A stretch of 64,000 nt of DNA from Ideonella_A sakaiensis_A (GTDB lineage: Bacteria > Pseudomonadota > Gammaproteobacteria > Burkholderiales > Burkholderiaceae_C), in NCBI RefSeq assembly GCF_048320135.1, contig NZ_CP182947.1, positions 5,022,001-5,086,000 on the forward strand, given 5' to 3'. Position 1 is the first letter of the stretch. Each line of letters opens with the position of its first letter. Below are positions 1-8,326 of the stretch, piece by piece. Both the position numbers and the translations under genes were made by a program. The notes below the pieces were generated by a model. The model worked only from the letters and a program-made list of their open reading frames with translations, searched no databases and was not told the DNA's origin.

Positions 1-21
1 GAGCCAGACTGGCAGGAGCTG

Positions 22-1218
22 GTGTCGGAGTTGCCCGAGACGCTGCATTCTTGGCCGTGGATCGACACGCTTCGCACATTGGCGGTGCGTTTTCGCGAGG
101 ACCGGCTCGGCATCACCGCCGGCAGCCTGACGTTCACGACGGTGATCTCTCTGGTGCCGATGCTGACGGTGATGCTGGCGGTATTTTCGGCCTTCCCGGT
201 GTTCAACCAGTTCCAGGGCTCGGTGCAGCGTTATCTGCTGCAAAGCCTGATTCCGGACAGCATCGCCAAACCGGTGCTCGACGCACTGACGCAATTTGCC
301 GCGCAATCGAACCGGCTTGGCAGCGCCGGGCTGGTCGTGCTCGTCGTCACCGCGGTGGCGATGATGCTGACGATCGACCGCGCGCTGAACAACATCTGGC
401 GGGTGCGGCGGCCGCGGCCGATTGCGCAGCGCGTGCTGGTTTATTGGGCCGCGATCACGCTGGGGCCGGTGCTGCTCGGCGCAAGCCTCAGCCTGACCTC
501 TTATGCCTTCACGCAGTCGGAGGGCATGGTCGACTCGTTGCCCGGCGGCGTGAATTTTCTGCTCAACCTCGCCGAGTTCCTGTTGCTGGCCGCAGGTGTC
601 GCCGGCCTGTTCCACTATGTGCCGAATACCGAGGTGCGCTGGCGCCACGCGCTGGTCGGCGGCATCTTCGTCGCTGCCGGTTTCGAGATTGCGAAGCGCA
701 GCCTGACGCTGTATCTGGCGAGCATTCCGACCTATTCGCTGCTTTACGGTGCCTTCGCGACCTTGCCGATCTTTCTGATCTGGTTGTATCTCGGCTGGGT
801 GATCGTGCTGCTCGGTGCGGTCATTGCCGCCTATGCGCCGAGTCTGCAGATGCGCGTCGTCGGCCTCGGTGACAACCCCGGTCGCCGCTTCGAACTGGTC
901 GTGACGCTGCTGCGTCAGCTCGACCAGGCGCGTGTTGCCGGCCACGGCGGTCTCGGCCTGTTCGAACTGTGCACTCGCCTGCGGATCGATCCGCTGCAGG
1001 TCGAACCGATGCTCGAGCAACTCGCAGGCATCGACTGGATCGGCCGGCTCGACGAGGAGCACGGATCGCGCTATGTGCTGTTGTGCGATCCGGCAACGAC
1101 GCTGGCGGCCCCGTTGTTCACCCGTTTTCTCGTCGAACCGACACCGACGCTTGGCGGCTTCTGGAGGCGGGCCGATCTGGACCGGATCAGCCTCGCAGAA
1201 CTGATCACGCCGGTCTGA
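22..1218 (+). CDS. YihY/UPF0761 family inner-membrane protein
   Basis: 398-residue integral membrane protein of the YihY family (once misnamed ribonuclease BN). The family signature of an amphipathic start followed by a long hydrophobic segment is at about residues 31-61 (GITAGSLTFTTVISLVPML). The conserved RALNNIW stretch lies near 120, and further hydrophobic helices run to about 270, giving about six membrane spans. Residues 280-398 form a hydrophilic, probably cytosolic tail. The start is a GTG only 3 nt after an AGGAG at 14-18, so the true start could lie upstream of the window edge. The biochemical role of the family is not settled and no enzymatic activity should be inferred. The gene converges with the hydrolase gene, with 6 bp between them. 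Confidence 0.85.
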   Translation: MSELPETLHSWPWIDTLRTLAVRFREDRLGITAGSLTFTTVISLVPMLTVMLAVFSAFPVFNQFQGSVQRYLLQSLIPDSIAKPVLDALTQFAAQSNRLGSAGLVVLVVTAVAMMLTIDRALNNIWRVRRPRPIAQRVLVYWAAITLGPVLLGASLSLTSYAFTQSEGMVDSLPGGVNFLLNLAEFLLLAAGVAGLFHYVPNTEVRWRHALVGGIFVAAGFEIAKRSLTLYLASIPTYSLLYGAFATLPIFLIWLYLGWVIVLLGAVIAAYAPSLQMRVVGLGDNPGRRFELVVTLLRQLDQARVAGHGGLGLFELCTRLRIDPLQVEPMLEQLAGIDWIGRLDEEHGSRYVLLCDPATTLAAPLFTRFLVEPTPTLGGFWRRADLDRISLAELITPV

Positions 1219-1224
1219 AGCGGC

Positions 1225-2040
1225 TCAGTTGCGCGGCACGCGGCTGCGGATCGCGGCCAGCACCGCCTCAGGTGCTTCACCCATCAGCGCATGTCCTGAC
1301 GGCGCCAGAATCGTCTCGGCGGACAAGGCTGCGGCGAGCGACCGGCTCGCCGCCGTCGGTGTCATCTGGTCCCGGATGCCAACGACGATGCTCACCGGAC
1401 ATCGGACCCGCTGCGCCGTCTCGAGGCCGGCGGTATAGGCATTGCACAACGAGAAATCGCGATGGAACAGGTTGCCGAAGCCGGCTTCCGAATGCGCTTG
1501 CTGGTTGCGCCGGTACAGCGCCCTGTCGACGCCGCGCAGCCAGAAGCCTGGGGCCGGCGCCGACGGCTTGCTGGCAAGCGACGAGTGCGACAGTGCGATG
1601 ACCATGTCGATCGCCCTCAGCGGCTCGTTCGCCGCGGTATCGAGCAGCACCGATGACACCTTCATCGGGAACGCGCTCCCGACCATCACCAGCCCGAGCG
1701 CGTCGGTGCCGAGTCGGGCCGCCGTCTCGAGTGCAATCAGCGAGCCCATGCTGTGGCCGACCAGCAGCGCACGGCTGACGCCGGCCGTCTTCAACAGGTG
1801 CAGCAACCAGTCGGTCAGCGCGTCGACGCTGTCGAGCCCGGGCCCGGCGCTGCGGCCATGCCCTGGCAGGTCGACCGCGAGCACCGAGCAGCCGTGGTGC
1901 GCAAGCGATCGGCTCTGCAGCGCCCAGACGCTGTGGTCGCCGAGCGCGCCGTGGACCAGCACAACCGTCGGCAGCTTCGGATCAAAAACCTTGCCACCGG
2001 TATAAGCGTAGGCCGCGCGGCCGTCGATCTGCAGGTTCAT
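1225..2040 (-). CDS. alpha/beta-fold hydrolase
   Basis: 271-residue soluble alpha/beta hydrolase. Visible features are the oxyanion strand LVHGALG at residues 28-34, the nucleophile elbow GHSMGS with Ser97, an acid in GIRDQMTP near 225, and the catalytic His at about 250 (PSGHALMG). The substrate cannot be read from the sequence; esterase, lactonase or C-C hydrolase are all possible. The ATG at 2040 is chosen because it overlaps the stop of the upstream sulfhydrylase gene in an ATGA arrangement, pointing to translational coupling. The frame stays open further upstream but would then overlap the neighbour by about 190 bp. Family assignment is firm, function open. Confidence 0.8.
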   Translation of the reverse strand: MNLQIDGRAAYAYTGGKVFDPKLPTVVLVHGALGDHSVWALQSRSLAHHGCSVLAVDLPGHGRSAGPGLDSVDALTDWLLHLLKTAGVSRALLVGHSMGSLIALETAARLGTDALGLVMVGSAFPMKVSSVLLDTAANEPLRAIDMVIALSHSSLASKPSAPAPGFWLRGVDRALYRRNQQAHSEAGFGNLFHRDFSLCNAYTAGLETAQRVRCPVSIVVGIRDQMTPTAASRSLAAALSAETILAPSGHALMGEAPEAVLAAIRSRVPRN

Positions 2041-3347
2041 CGTGCGCCTCCACCCGCCTTCTGCGCCGCCTTCAGCGCACGGCCGAGATCGTCGCGCAGA
2101 TCGTCGGCATCCTCCAGGCCGATGGACAAGCGGATCGTTCCCTGGCCGATGCCGGCTTGTGCAAGCGCGGCATCGTCCATCCGGAAGTGGGTCGTCGACG
2201 CCGGGTGGATCACCAGCGAGCGGCAATCGCCGACGTTGGCAAGGTGCGAGAAGATCTTCAGCGACTCGATGAATGCCTTGCCCTGTTCGCGGCCGCCTTT
2301 CAGGTTGAAGCTGAAGACCGATCCGCAGCCGCGCGGCAACAGCCGGCGGGCCAGCGCATGGTCCGGATGGCTCTCCAGTTCGGGATAGCCAACCGATTCG
2401 ACCATCGGATGGGCGACCAGAAACTCGACCAGCCGGCGCGTATTGGCGACGTGCCGCTCCATCCGCAGCGGCAATGTCTCGACTCCCTGCAGGATCAGCC
2501 AGGCCGTGTGCGGGCTCATGCAGGCGCCGAAATCGCGCAGTCCTTCGCGGCGTGCGCGCAGCAGAAATGCGGCGGTGCTGCTCTCCTCACTGAAGACCAT
2601 CTGATGGAAGCCGGCATAGGCGGCGGTCAGCTCGGAGAATCTGCCCGAACGGTCCCAGTCGAACGCGCCGCTGTCGACCAGCAAGCCGCCGACCACGGTG
2701 CCGTGGCCGCTGAGAAATTTGGTCGCCGAGTGGTACAGCAGGTCGGCACCGAATTCGAACGGCTTGATCAACCATGGCGTGCTGAGGGTCGAATCGACCA
2801 GCAGCGGCAGTCCGTGCTGGTGGGCAATGTCGCTGACGGCCGGAATATCCAGCACGTCGAGTCCGGGATTGCCGAGCGTTTCACCAAACAGCAATCGGGT
2901 CTCGGGCCGGATCGCCGCCCGCCAGCCATCGAGGTCGCCCGGCCGCACGAAGGTGGTGCTGATGCCGAAGCGCGACAAGGTGTAGTGCAGCAGGTTGTGC
3001 GAGCCGCCGTACAGCGCCGAACTGGCGACGATGTGATGGCCGGCGCCGGCAATCGTCGCGATCGCCAGGTGCAGCGCGGCCTGGCCGCTGGCGGTCGCAA
3101 TCGCTCCGATGCCGCCTTCGAGCGCGGCGATGCGTTCCTCGAGCACCGCATTGGTCGGGTTGCTGATGCGGCTGTAGACATGGCCGGAGCGTTCCATGTT
3201 GAACAGTCCCGCCGCATGGTCGCTGTTCTCGAATACGAAGCTGGTGCTCAGATGGATCGGCACGGCGCGCGCGCCGGTGGCCGGATCAGGGCCGGCGCCG
3301 GCATGCAGGGCCAGTGTGTCGAAGCCAGGATCCGAAAAACCGGCCAT
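2037..3347 (-). CDS. O-acetylhomoserine/O-succinylhomoserine sulfhydrylase-like PLP enzyme
   Basis: 436-residue enzyme of the Cys/Met metabolism PLP family (fold type I), closest in size and motifs to MetY O-acetylhomoserine aminocarboxypropyltransferase, which makes homocysteine from O-acetylhomoserine and sulfide. The PLP Schiff-base lysine is in HSATKFLSGHGT at K210, and the conserved SSALYGG, YSRISNPT and DSTLSTP segments are present. The N-terminal TLALHAG motif is typical of MetY. The ATG at 3347 has a strong GGAGG 8 nt upstream. It is translationally coupled to the downstream hydrolase gene and divergent from the CBS gene. MetZ (succinyl substrate) or cystathionine gamma-synthase cannot be fully excluded. 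Confidence 0.85.
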   Translation of the reverse strand: MAGFSDPGFDTLALHAGAGPDPATGARAVPIHLSTSFVFENSDHAAGLFNMERSGHVYSRISNPTNAVLEERIAALEGGIGAIATASGQAALHLAIATIAGAGHHIVASSALYGGSHNLLHYTLSRFGISTTFVRPGDLDGWRAAIRPETRLLFGETLGNPGLDVLDIPAVSDIAHQHGLPLLVDSTLSTPWLIKPFEFGADLLYHSATKFLSGHGTVVGGLLVDSGAFDWDRSGRFSELTAAYAGFHQMVFSEESSTAAFLLRARREGLRDFGACMSPHTAWLILQGVETLPLRMERHVANTRRLVEFLVAHPMVESVGYPELESHPDHALARRLLPRGCGSVFSFNLKGGREQGKAFIESLKIFSHLANVGDCRSLVIHPASTTHFRMDDAALAQAGIGQGTIRLSIGLEDADDLRDDLGRALKAAQKAGGGAR

Positions 3348-3508
3348 GTCTTGTTCCTCCAGTTGCTGGGTGCGCCGGCAGGCGACTTCTGTCCTGTGGC
3401 ATTGTGGGCTATATTGAAAACGACTCACTCGATACCCGCGGTCCGACGGAGGCGTCGGGCCGGCCGCAAGCGGCAGCGGTCGTCACGTTTCCGTTGGAGG
3501 ACACCTGC

Positions 3509-3982
3509 ATGAAAGTCAGCGACATCCTGCGCGTCAAGGGCGGCACGCTTTACACCGTATCTCCGGACCAGAGCCTGCGCGAGGCCGTCGAGACGATGGC
3601 CGACCGCGACATCGGTTCGTTGATCGTGATGGAAAAAGGCGCGATGGTCGGCATGCTGAGTTTTCGCGAGGTCATCAAGGCGGTCGTGAAAAACGACGGC
3701 GAGGTCGGTCCCAGCCTGATACGCAGCGTGATGGACGAACACCCGCTGACCTGCTCGCCGGAGACCGAGATCGACGATGTGCGGCGCATGATGCTCGACC
3801 GCCATGCGCGCTACATGCCGGTGTTGTCGGGGGACACGCTGATGGGCGTGATCTCGTTCTACGACGTCGCGAAGGCGGTTGTCGAAAGCCAGGATTTCGA
3901 GAACCGCATGCTGAAGGCCTACATCCGCGACTGGCCGGTCGAGGATGAAAAAGACGCTGCCGCCGAACCGAAACTGCCTTGA
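3509..3982 (+). CDS. CBS-domain pair protein
   Basis: 157-residue protein made almost wholly of two CBS motifs: about residues 8-60 (SPDQSLREAVETMADRDIGSLIVM) and 75-130 (CSPETEIDDVRRMMLDRHARYMPVL). Together they form one Bateman module that in this family binds adenosine nucleotides. No attached enzymatic domain is present, so it probably acts as a stand-alone sensor or partner protein. The ATG has GGAGG about 8 nt upstream (TTGGAGG ends at 3500). The frame is open further upstream but that part has no family similarity. A possible -10 (TATATT, 3410-3415) lies in the intergenic region shared with the divergent sulfhydrylase gene, without a good -35. Confidence 0.85.
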   Translation: MKVSDILRVKGGTLYTVSPDQSLREAVETMADRDIGSLIVMEKGAMVGMLSFREVIKAVVKNDGEVGPSLIRSVMDEHPLTCSPETEIDDVRRMMLDRHARYMPVLSGDTLMGVISFYDVAKAVVESQDFENRMLKAYIRDWPVEDEKDAAAEPKLP

Positions 3983-3998
3983 TCTGCGCTGCCTGGGT

Positions 3999-5303
3999 TC
4001 AGATCGCGCGCGCCGCCGCGAGGCCGTTGCGCACCGCACCTTCGAGGGTCGCAGGGTAGGGGCCGTCGACAAAATCCGCTGCAGCGTACAAGCCGTTGGC
4101 GATCCGCATCGACGGGCGCTGCAGGCCCGGCGTGCAGCGAAAGGTCGCCCGCTTGTCGGTCAGCACCTGCAACAGTTCCGGCGGTGAAACCAGCGCGCTG
4201 CCGAGTTGTTCGGCAAGCTGCCGCAGTGCCGCCGCCACCATCGGATCGTGGCCTCGTTCAAGCCATGGCGCAGCACCACTGACCACCAGCGTCAGCAGGC
4301 CGGGCGAAGCGCCAAGCTGCCCCTGATCAAAAACGAACTGCACCGGTCGATCGCTGTCATCGGAATCGAGTGCCAGCATCGGGTGCGCCAGCACCGTGCC
4401 GACGCTGCGCACGCTCAACGTGACGATCGGTTCGTGCTGCAACGCGGCGGCGCTTGCGCTCCAGGCCGGCGCGATCGCCGCGGTCAGCCGGGCCGCTTCG
4501 GTCGCTGTCGTCGCGAGGATCACCGCGTCGAATGGCTCGCTGTCGACCCGCCAGCCGCCGGCGGCGTCGTGCTGCAGGCTGCGCACGCGCGTACCGGTGC
4601 GCACTCGCGCGCCGGCAGCCGCGAGTTGCTTGATTGCCGGTGCCGGCAGCAAGCGGCTCAGCCGCTGGCGCGGCAACAGCAGGTCGGAGGCGCCAGGGCC
4701 TGCAAACAGCGCATCGCGCAGCACGCGCAGGAATACCTCGGCGCTGGCCGCGCTGCTCGGGGTATTCATCGCCGCAACGCACAGCGGATCGATCAGCTGC
4801 GAGCGGATCGTCGGCGGCAGGGCGCTGGTCAGTTCGGCAACGCTCAGTTCGGGTTTGCAGCGGAACCCGCGGATCCGCCAGCGGGCGGCCGCGCGCAGCA
4901 ATGCCAGTCGGTCGGCCAGCGACCAGCGCGATTGGCCGAGGACGCCGCGCAGAAAAGCCAGCGCCGGAGGTCCGGCCGGCAGCAGCAGCCCGCCGCCATC
5001 CGGATAAACCAGCCGCAGCGGCATCCGCAGCAGTACCTGCGCCGGGTCGACGCCGACCCGTTGCATCAGCGCCAAGGTGTCGTTGTAGGCACCGATCAGG
5101 ATGTGCTGGCCATTGTCAAGGCCGCCAAGGTCCTCGTGGCCGGCAACCTGCCGAGCCCGGCCGCCAGGTTCTGCCGCCATCTCGAACAAGCTGACGCGGT
5201 GACCCCTCTCGCAGGCCTCGAGCGCAGCGGCGAGGCCGGCCCAACCTGCGCCGACGACTGCCACTCTGCAAGCTGCCGCAGGTGCCTTTTCCGTCGACCC
5301 CAC
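3999..5303 (-). CDS. hpnE: hydroxysqualene dehydroxylase HpnE
   Basis: 434-residue FAD-dependent amine-oxidase-fold protein. The dinucleotide-binding GxGxxG is at G18-x-G20-x-x-G23 (VVGAGWAG), followed by an acidic residue in SLFEMAAEPGGRAR. The C-terminal FAD motif is NGLYAAADFVDGPYPATLEGA. In the HpnCDE route this enzyme reduces hydroxysqualene to squalene. It is the third gene of hpnC-hpnD-hpnE, with 1 nt between it and hpnD. The start is a GTG directly after the hpnD stop. Carotenoid desaturases share the fold, but the context with two squalene-synthase-like genes makes HpnE the best call. Confidence 0.9.
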   Translation of the reverse strand: MGSTEKAPAAACRVAVVGAGWAGLAAALEACERGHRVSLFEMAAEPGGRARQVAGHEDLGGLDNGQHILIGAYNDTLALMQRVGVDPAQVLLRMPLRLVYPDGGGLLLPAGPPALAFLRGVLGQSRWSLADRLALLRAAARWRIRGFRCKPELSVAELTSALPPTIRSQLIDPLCVAAMNTPSSAASAEVFLRVLRDALFAGPGASDLLLPRQRLSRLLPAPAIKQLAAAGARVRTGTRVRSLQHDAAGGWRVDSEPFDAVILATTATEAARLTAAIAPAWSASAAALQHEPIVTLSVRSVGTVLAHPMLALDSDDSDRPVQFVFDQGQLGASPGLLTLVVSGAAPWLERGHDPMVAAALRQLAEQLGSALVSPPELLQVLTDKRATFRCTPGLQRPSMRIANGLYAAADFVDGPYPATLEGAVRNGLAAARAI

Positions 5304-5304
5304 G

Positions 5305-6165
5305 TCAACGGCCGCGCACGTGGGTCCGCGCGGCGATCCACAATTTGCGCAGCGGAGTCAGCGACACCTTCTGGTGCAACACCTGGAAGCCGTCGGCCTC
5401 GATTTCGCGCAGCAGGCTGCGGTAGATGTTGGCCATCATCAGCCCGGGCTTCTGCGAGACCCGGTCCTGCTCGGGCAGCAGCGCAAGCGCCTCGTCGTAG
5501 ATCTGGTGGGCGCGCTCGGCCTGAAAACGCATCAGCGCCTGGAAGCGGTCGCTGTAGCCCCACGGCGGCTTGCGCATCAGCAGTTCATGCGCCTTCACGT
5601 CGAAACGCTGCAGCTCCGAGACCGGCAGGTAGATGCGGCCGCGCCGCGCATCGTCGCCGACATCGCGGATGATGTTGGTCAGCTGCATCGCCAGCCCCAG
5701 GCGGTGCGCATAGGCGATCGTTGCATCGCTGCTGCGGCCAAAGATGTTCGACGCCACCTCGCCGACTTCACCGGCCACCAGGTGGCAATAACGGGCCAGG
5801 CCGGCGAAATCGAGGAAGCGGTTCTGGTCGAGGTCCATCTGGCAACCTTCGATGACCGCCAGCAGGTGTTCGGCGCGGATGTCGAATTCGGCCGTCAGCG
5901 GCATCAGCGCCTTGGTCACCGGATGGCTCGGCTGGCCGCCGAAACTCGCGACCACCTCCTTGCGCCACCAGGCCAGCTTGGTCGCCGCAATGCCCGGGTC
6001 GCTGACTTCGTCGACGACATCGTCGACTTCGCGGCAGAAGGCGTAGAACGCGGTGATCGCGGCGCGGCGCTGCGGCGGCAGGAACAGGAAAGCGTAATAG
6101 AAACTCGAGCCGCTGCCGGCCGCCTTCTCCTGCACATATTGCTGCGGACTGGTGACCGCGCTCAT
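5305..6165 (-). CDS. hpnD: presqualene diphosphate synthase HpnD
   Basis: 286-residue trans-isoprenyl diphosphate synthase (squalene/phytoene synthase family) that condenses two farnesyl diphosphates to presqualene diphosphate. The two aspartate-rich Mg-diphosphate motifs are visible: CREVDDVVDE at 44-53 and IRDVGDDARRGRIYLP in the second half. The ATG at 6165 overlaps the hpnC stop (ATGA), so it was preferred to the in-frame start 18 codons upstream. It forms one operon with hpnC and hpnE. The product is cytosolic or membrane-associated. Confidence 0.92.
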   Translation of the reverse strand: MSAVTSPQQYVQEKAAGSGSSFYYAFLFLPPQRRAAITAFYAFCREVDDVVDEVSDPGIAATKLAWWRKEVVASFGGQPSHPVTKALMPLTAEFDIRAEHLLAVIEGCQMDLDQNRFLDFAGLARYCHLVAGEVGEVASNIFGRSSDATIAYAHRLGLAMQLTNIIRDVGDDARRGRIYLPVSELQRFDVKAHELLMRKPPWGYSDRFQALMRFQAERAHQIYDEALALLPEQDRVSQKPGLMMANIYRSLLREIEADGFQVLHQKVSLTPLRKLWIAARTHVRGR

Positions 6166-7064
6166 CGTGCCGCCCCCGCGAGCACACCGCCATCGCTGCG
6201 CATGCGCAGCGCGCGCCACAGCATTGGCAGTGCATCGCGCGCGCCGAGCCGCGGACGCTGAGCGAGGGTGTCGAATCCGCGGGCGGCGATGTGGTCGAGG
6301 ATGCGCAACCCGCCTTGCACGACCAGCCGCAATTCCCAGCCGGCACGACCGCCGATGCGGTGCACCAGCGGCGCACCTTGTGCCATCAAACCGCGGGCCC
6401 AGTCCACTTCATCGGCCAGCAACCCATTCAGAGCCGGGCCCGGCCGGCAGGCGAGCAAGGCGTCGGCATCGACGCGATGGCGCTCGCAATCGTCGAGCGG
6501 CAGGTAGATGCGGCCGCGCTGCAGATCGATGCGCAGGTCCTGCCAGAAATTGATCAGCTGCAGCGCGCTGCAGATCGCATCGGATTGGCGCAGCGCGTCG
6601 GCATCGTCGACACGGTACAGGTGCAGCAGCAAGCGGCCGACCGGATCGGCGGAGCGTCGGCAGTAGTCGAGCAGTTCGGCGCGGTCACGGTAGCGGTGCT
6701 TGGTGACGTCCTGCTCGAAGGCGCTGAGCAGATCGGTGAATGGCCGCAGCGGCAAGGACCACTCGGCGATCACCGGCCCCAGCCGGGTGAATACACCCTG
6801 CCAGCGGGGGCCGGGTGGGTTGCCGGCTGCCACCGCAAGCAGGTCGGCGCGGTATGCCGCGAGGTCCGCGAGGCGCTGCGCGGCCGGAACATCGCCTTCG
6901 TCGGCGAGATCGTCTGCGGTCCGCGCAAACCAGTAGATTGCGGCCACCGCCGGCCGCAACCTCGGCGGGCACAGCAGCGAGGCAACCGGAAAATTTTCGT
7001 AATGATCGACGCTCACCCGCGCATTGTCCACGCGGAAGGCCTCCCGCGTGGCGCGCTGCTGCAT
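6162..7064 (-). CDS. hpnC: hydroxysqualene synthase HpnC
   Basis: Squalene/phytoene-synthase family protein, 300 residues from the ATG used here, that converts presqualene diphosphate to hydroxysqualene. Motifs are ARTADDLADEGD in the first third and WQDLRIDLQRGRIYLP in the second half. This paralogue is more divergent from HpnD, as expected for HpnC. A GTG at 7016 starting VSVDHYENFPVAS is a credible alternative start and matches where family members usually begin; neither start has a clear ribosome site. First gene of hpnCDE, divergent from the RND pump genes. No squalene-hopene cyclase is in the window, so hopanoid production itself is inferred. Confidence 0.9.
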   Translation of the reverse strand: MQQRATREAFRVDNARVSVDHYENFPVASLLCPPRLRPAVAAIYWFARTADDLADEGDVPAAQRLADLAAYRADLLAVAAGNPPGPRWQGVFTRLGPVIAEWSLPLRPFTDLLSAFEQDVTKHRYRDRAELLDYCRRSADPVGRLLLHLYRVDDADALRQSDAICSALQLINFWQDLRIDLQRGRIYLPLDDCERHRVDADALLACRPGPALNGLLADEVDWARGLMAQGAPLVHRIGGRAGWELRLVVQGGLRILDHIAARGFDTLAQRPRLGARDALPMLWRALRMRSDGGVLAGAAR

Positions 7065-7108
7065 TGCAGACTGCCGACGATGCTGCGCCGGTGGCTGGAT
7101 GCCGCCGT

Positions 7109-7138
7109 TTGACAGCTTACGCCGCGCTCGACTATATT
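7109..7138 (+). promoter_or_regulatory. sigma-70-type promoter of the RND pump operon
   Basis: A perfect -35 TTGACA (7109-7114) and a -10 TATATT (7133-7138) are separated by 18 bp, the best sigma-70 match seen in the window. Transcription would start near 7145 and give a leader of about 24 nt before the ATG at 7169. Confidence 0.7.
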
Positions 7139-7156
7139 ACTGACCAACCGGTCAGT
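7139..7156. promoter_or_regulatory. TetR-type operator
   Basis: A perfect inverted repeat with 7-bp arms and 4-bp centre (ACTGACC-AACC-GGTCAGT) begins directly after the -10 box and covers the expected start of transcription. Its form matches operators bound by TetR-family repressors of efflux genes. A bound protein there would block transcription. No TetR-family gene is present in the window, so the regulator is encoded elsewhere. Confidence 0.6.
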
Positions 7157-7168
7157 TATTAATCAACC

Positions 7169-8326
7169 ATGCTTTTGTTGAAGTCCTGTGTGCCCGCAGC
7201 GGCGATCGTCGTGGCTGCGCTTCTTGCCGGCTGTTCCAAATCCGCGCCCACCAGCGACCCGATCCGCGCGGTCAAGACCGTCGTCGTCGGCACCGACAGT
7301 GCCGGTGGCCGGCTCGACTTCGCAGGCGAGATCCGCGCCCGAACCGAATCGGGTTTGTCGTTCCGCGTCGCCGGCAAACTGCAGCAGCGACCGGTCAACC
7401 TCGGAGATTCTGTCAAGCCCGGGCAGACGCTGGCCACGCTCGACGCCAGCGATCTGCTGCTTGGCCAGCAGGCAGCAGCCGCCGGCCTCGCTTCGGCGCG
7501 CGCCAGCCTCGACCAGGCACGCGCCGAGGTCGGCCGCGCAAAGGAACTGCGCGCGCAGGGCTTCATCGGGGCGGCCGAACTCGAGCGCCGCCAGAATGTA
7601 TTGCGCAGCGCCGAGGCACAGGTGCGGCAGGCCGAAGCGCAGGTCGAGGTCCAGAGTAACCAGGCGCGGTATGCAAAGCTGGTCAGCGATGTCGGCGGCG
7701 TCGTCACCGCGGTGTTGGCCGAGCCCGGCATGGTCGTCGCGGCTGGTTTGCCGGTGCTGCGCCTGGCACACGACGGGCCGCGCGATGTCGTGTTCTCGAT
7801 TCCAGAAGACAAGGTGGCGCTGATCAAGTCGCTGGGTGCCGCCGGCAACAGCTTCGACGTCCATCTCTGGGGCCGCGACGGGCCGCCACTGTCGGCCCGA
7901 CTGCGCGAGGTCTCGGCGTCGGCCGATCCGGTGACCAGAACCTTTCTCGTCAAGGCCGATCTGCCGGCCGGCGCCGGCACAGCAGTCCAGCTCGGACAGA
8001 CCGCGGCGGTCCACGTCGTCTTGCCGCAGGTGGCCGGCGTCACCAAGCTGCCGTTGTCGGCGCTGAGGGAAGAGCAGGGGCGGACAACGGTCTGGATCGT
8101 CGATCCGGTTGCACTGACGGTCCGTGCTCAGGCGGTCGAAATCGCCGGCATCGACGGCAACGAGGCGGTCATCGCTGGCGGGCTGCAAGCCGGCCAGCGC
8201 GTCGTGACGGCCGGTGTGCATGTGCTCCATGCCGACCAGAAGGTGCGCCTGTTCGCGGCCAACGGTGCCGCTGCGGTACGCCAGCCGGTGGAGCGGCCGG
8301 CTACCTCCGCTGCAGTCGACCGATGA
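7169..8326 (+). CDS. RND efflux periplasmic adaptor lipoprotein
   Basis: 385-residue membrane-fusion protein of the HlyD/AcrA type linking an inner-membrane RND pump to an outer-membrane channel. A lipoprotein signal ends in LLAGC with Cys22. It is followed by a half-lipoyl segment (GEIRARTESGLSFRVAGKL), an alpha-helical hairpin rich in A, Q, E and R at about 100-165, the second lipoyl half (VSDVGGVVTAVLAEPGMVV), and a beta-barrel and membrane-proximal domain. Its stop overlaps the start of the pump gene by 4 nt. No TolC-like gene follows, so a channel encoded elsewhere would be used. The substrate is unknown. Confidence 0.9.
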   Translation: MLLLKSCVPAAAIVVAALLAGCSKSAPTSDPIRAVKTVVVGTDSAGGRLDFAGEIRARTESGLSFRVAGKLQQRPVNLGDSVKPGQTLATLDASDLLLGQQAAAAGLASARASLDQARAEVGRAKELRAQGFIGAAELERRQNVLRSAEAQVRQAEAQVEVQSNQARYAKLVSDVGGVVTAVLAEPGMVVAAGLPVLRLAHDGPRDVVFSIPEDKVALIKSLGAAGNSFDVHLWGRDGPPLSARLREVSASADPVTRTFLVKADLPAGAGTAVQLGQTAAVHVVLPQVAGVTKLPLSALREEQGRTTVWIVDPVALTVRAQAVEIAGIDGNEAVIAGGLQAGQRVVTAGVHVLHADQKVRLFAANGAAAVRQPVERPATSAAVDR

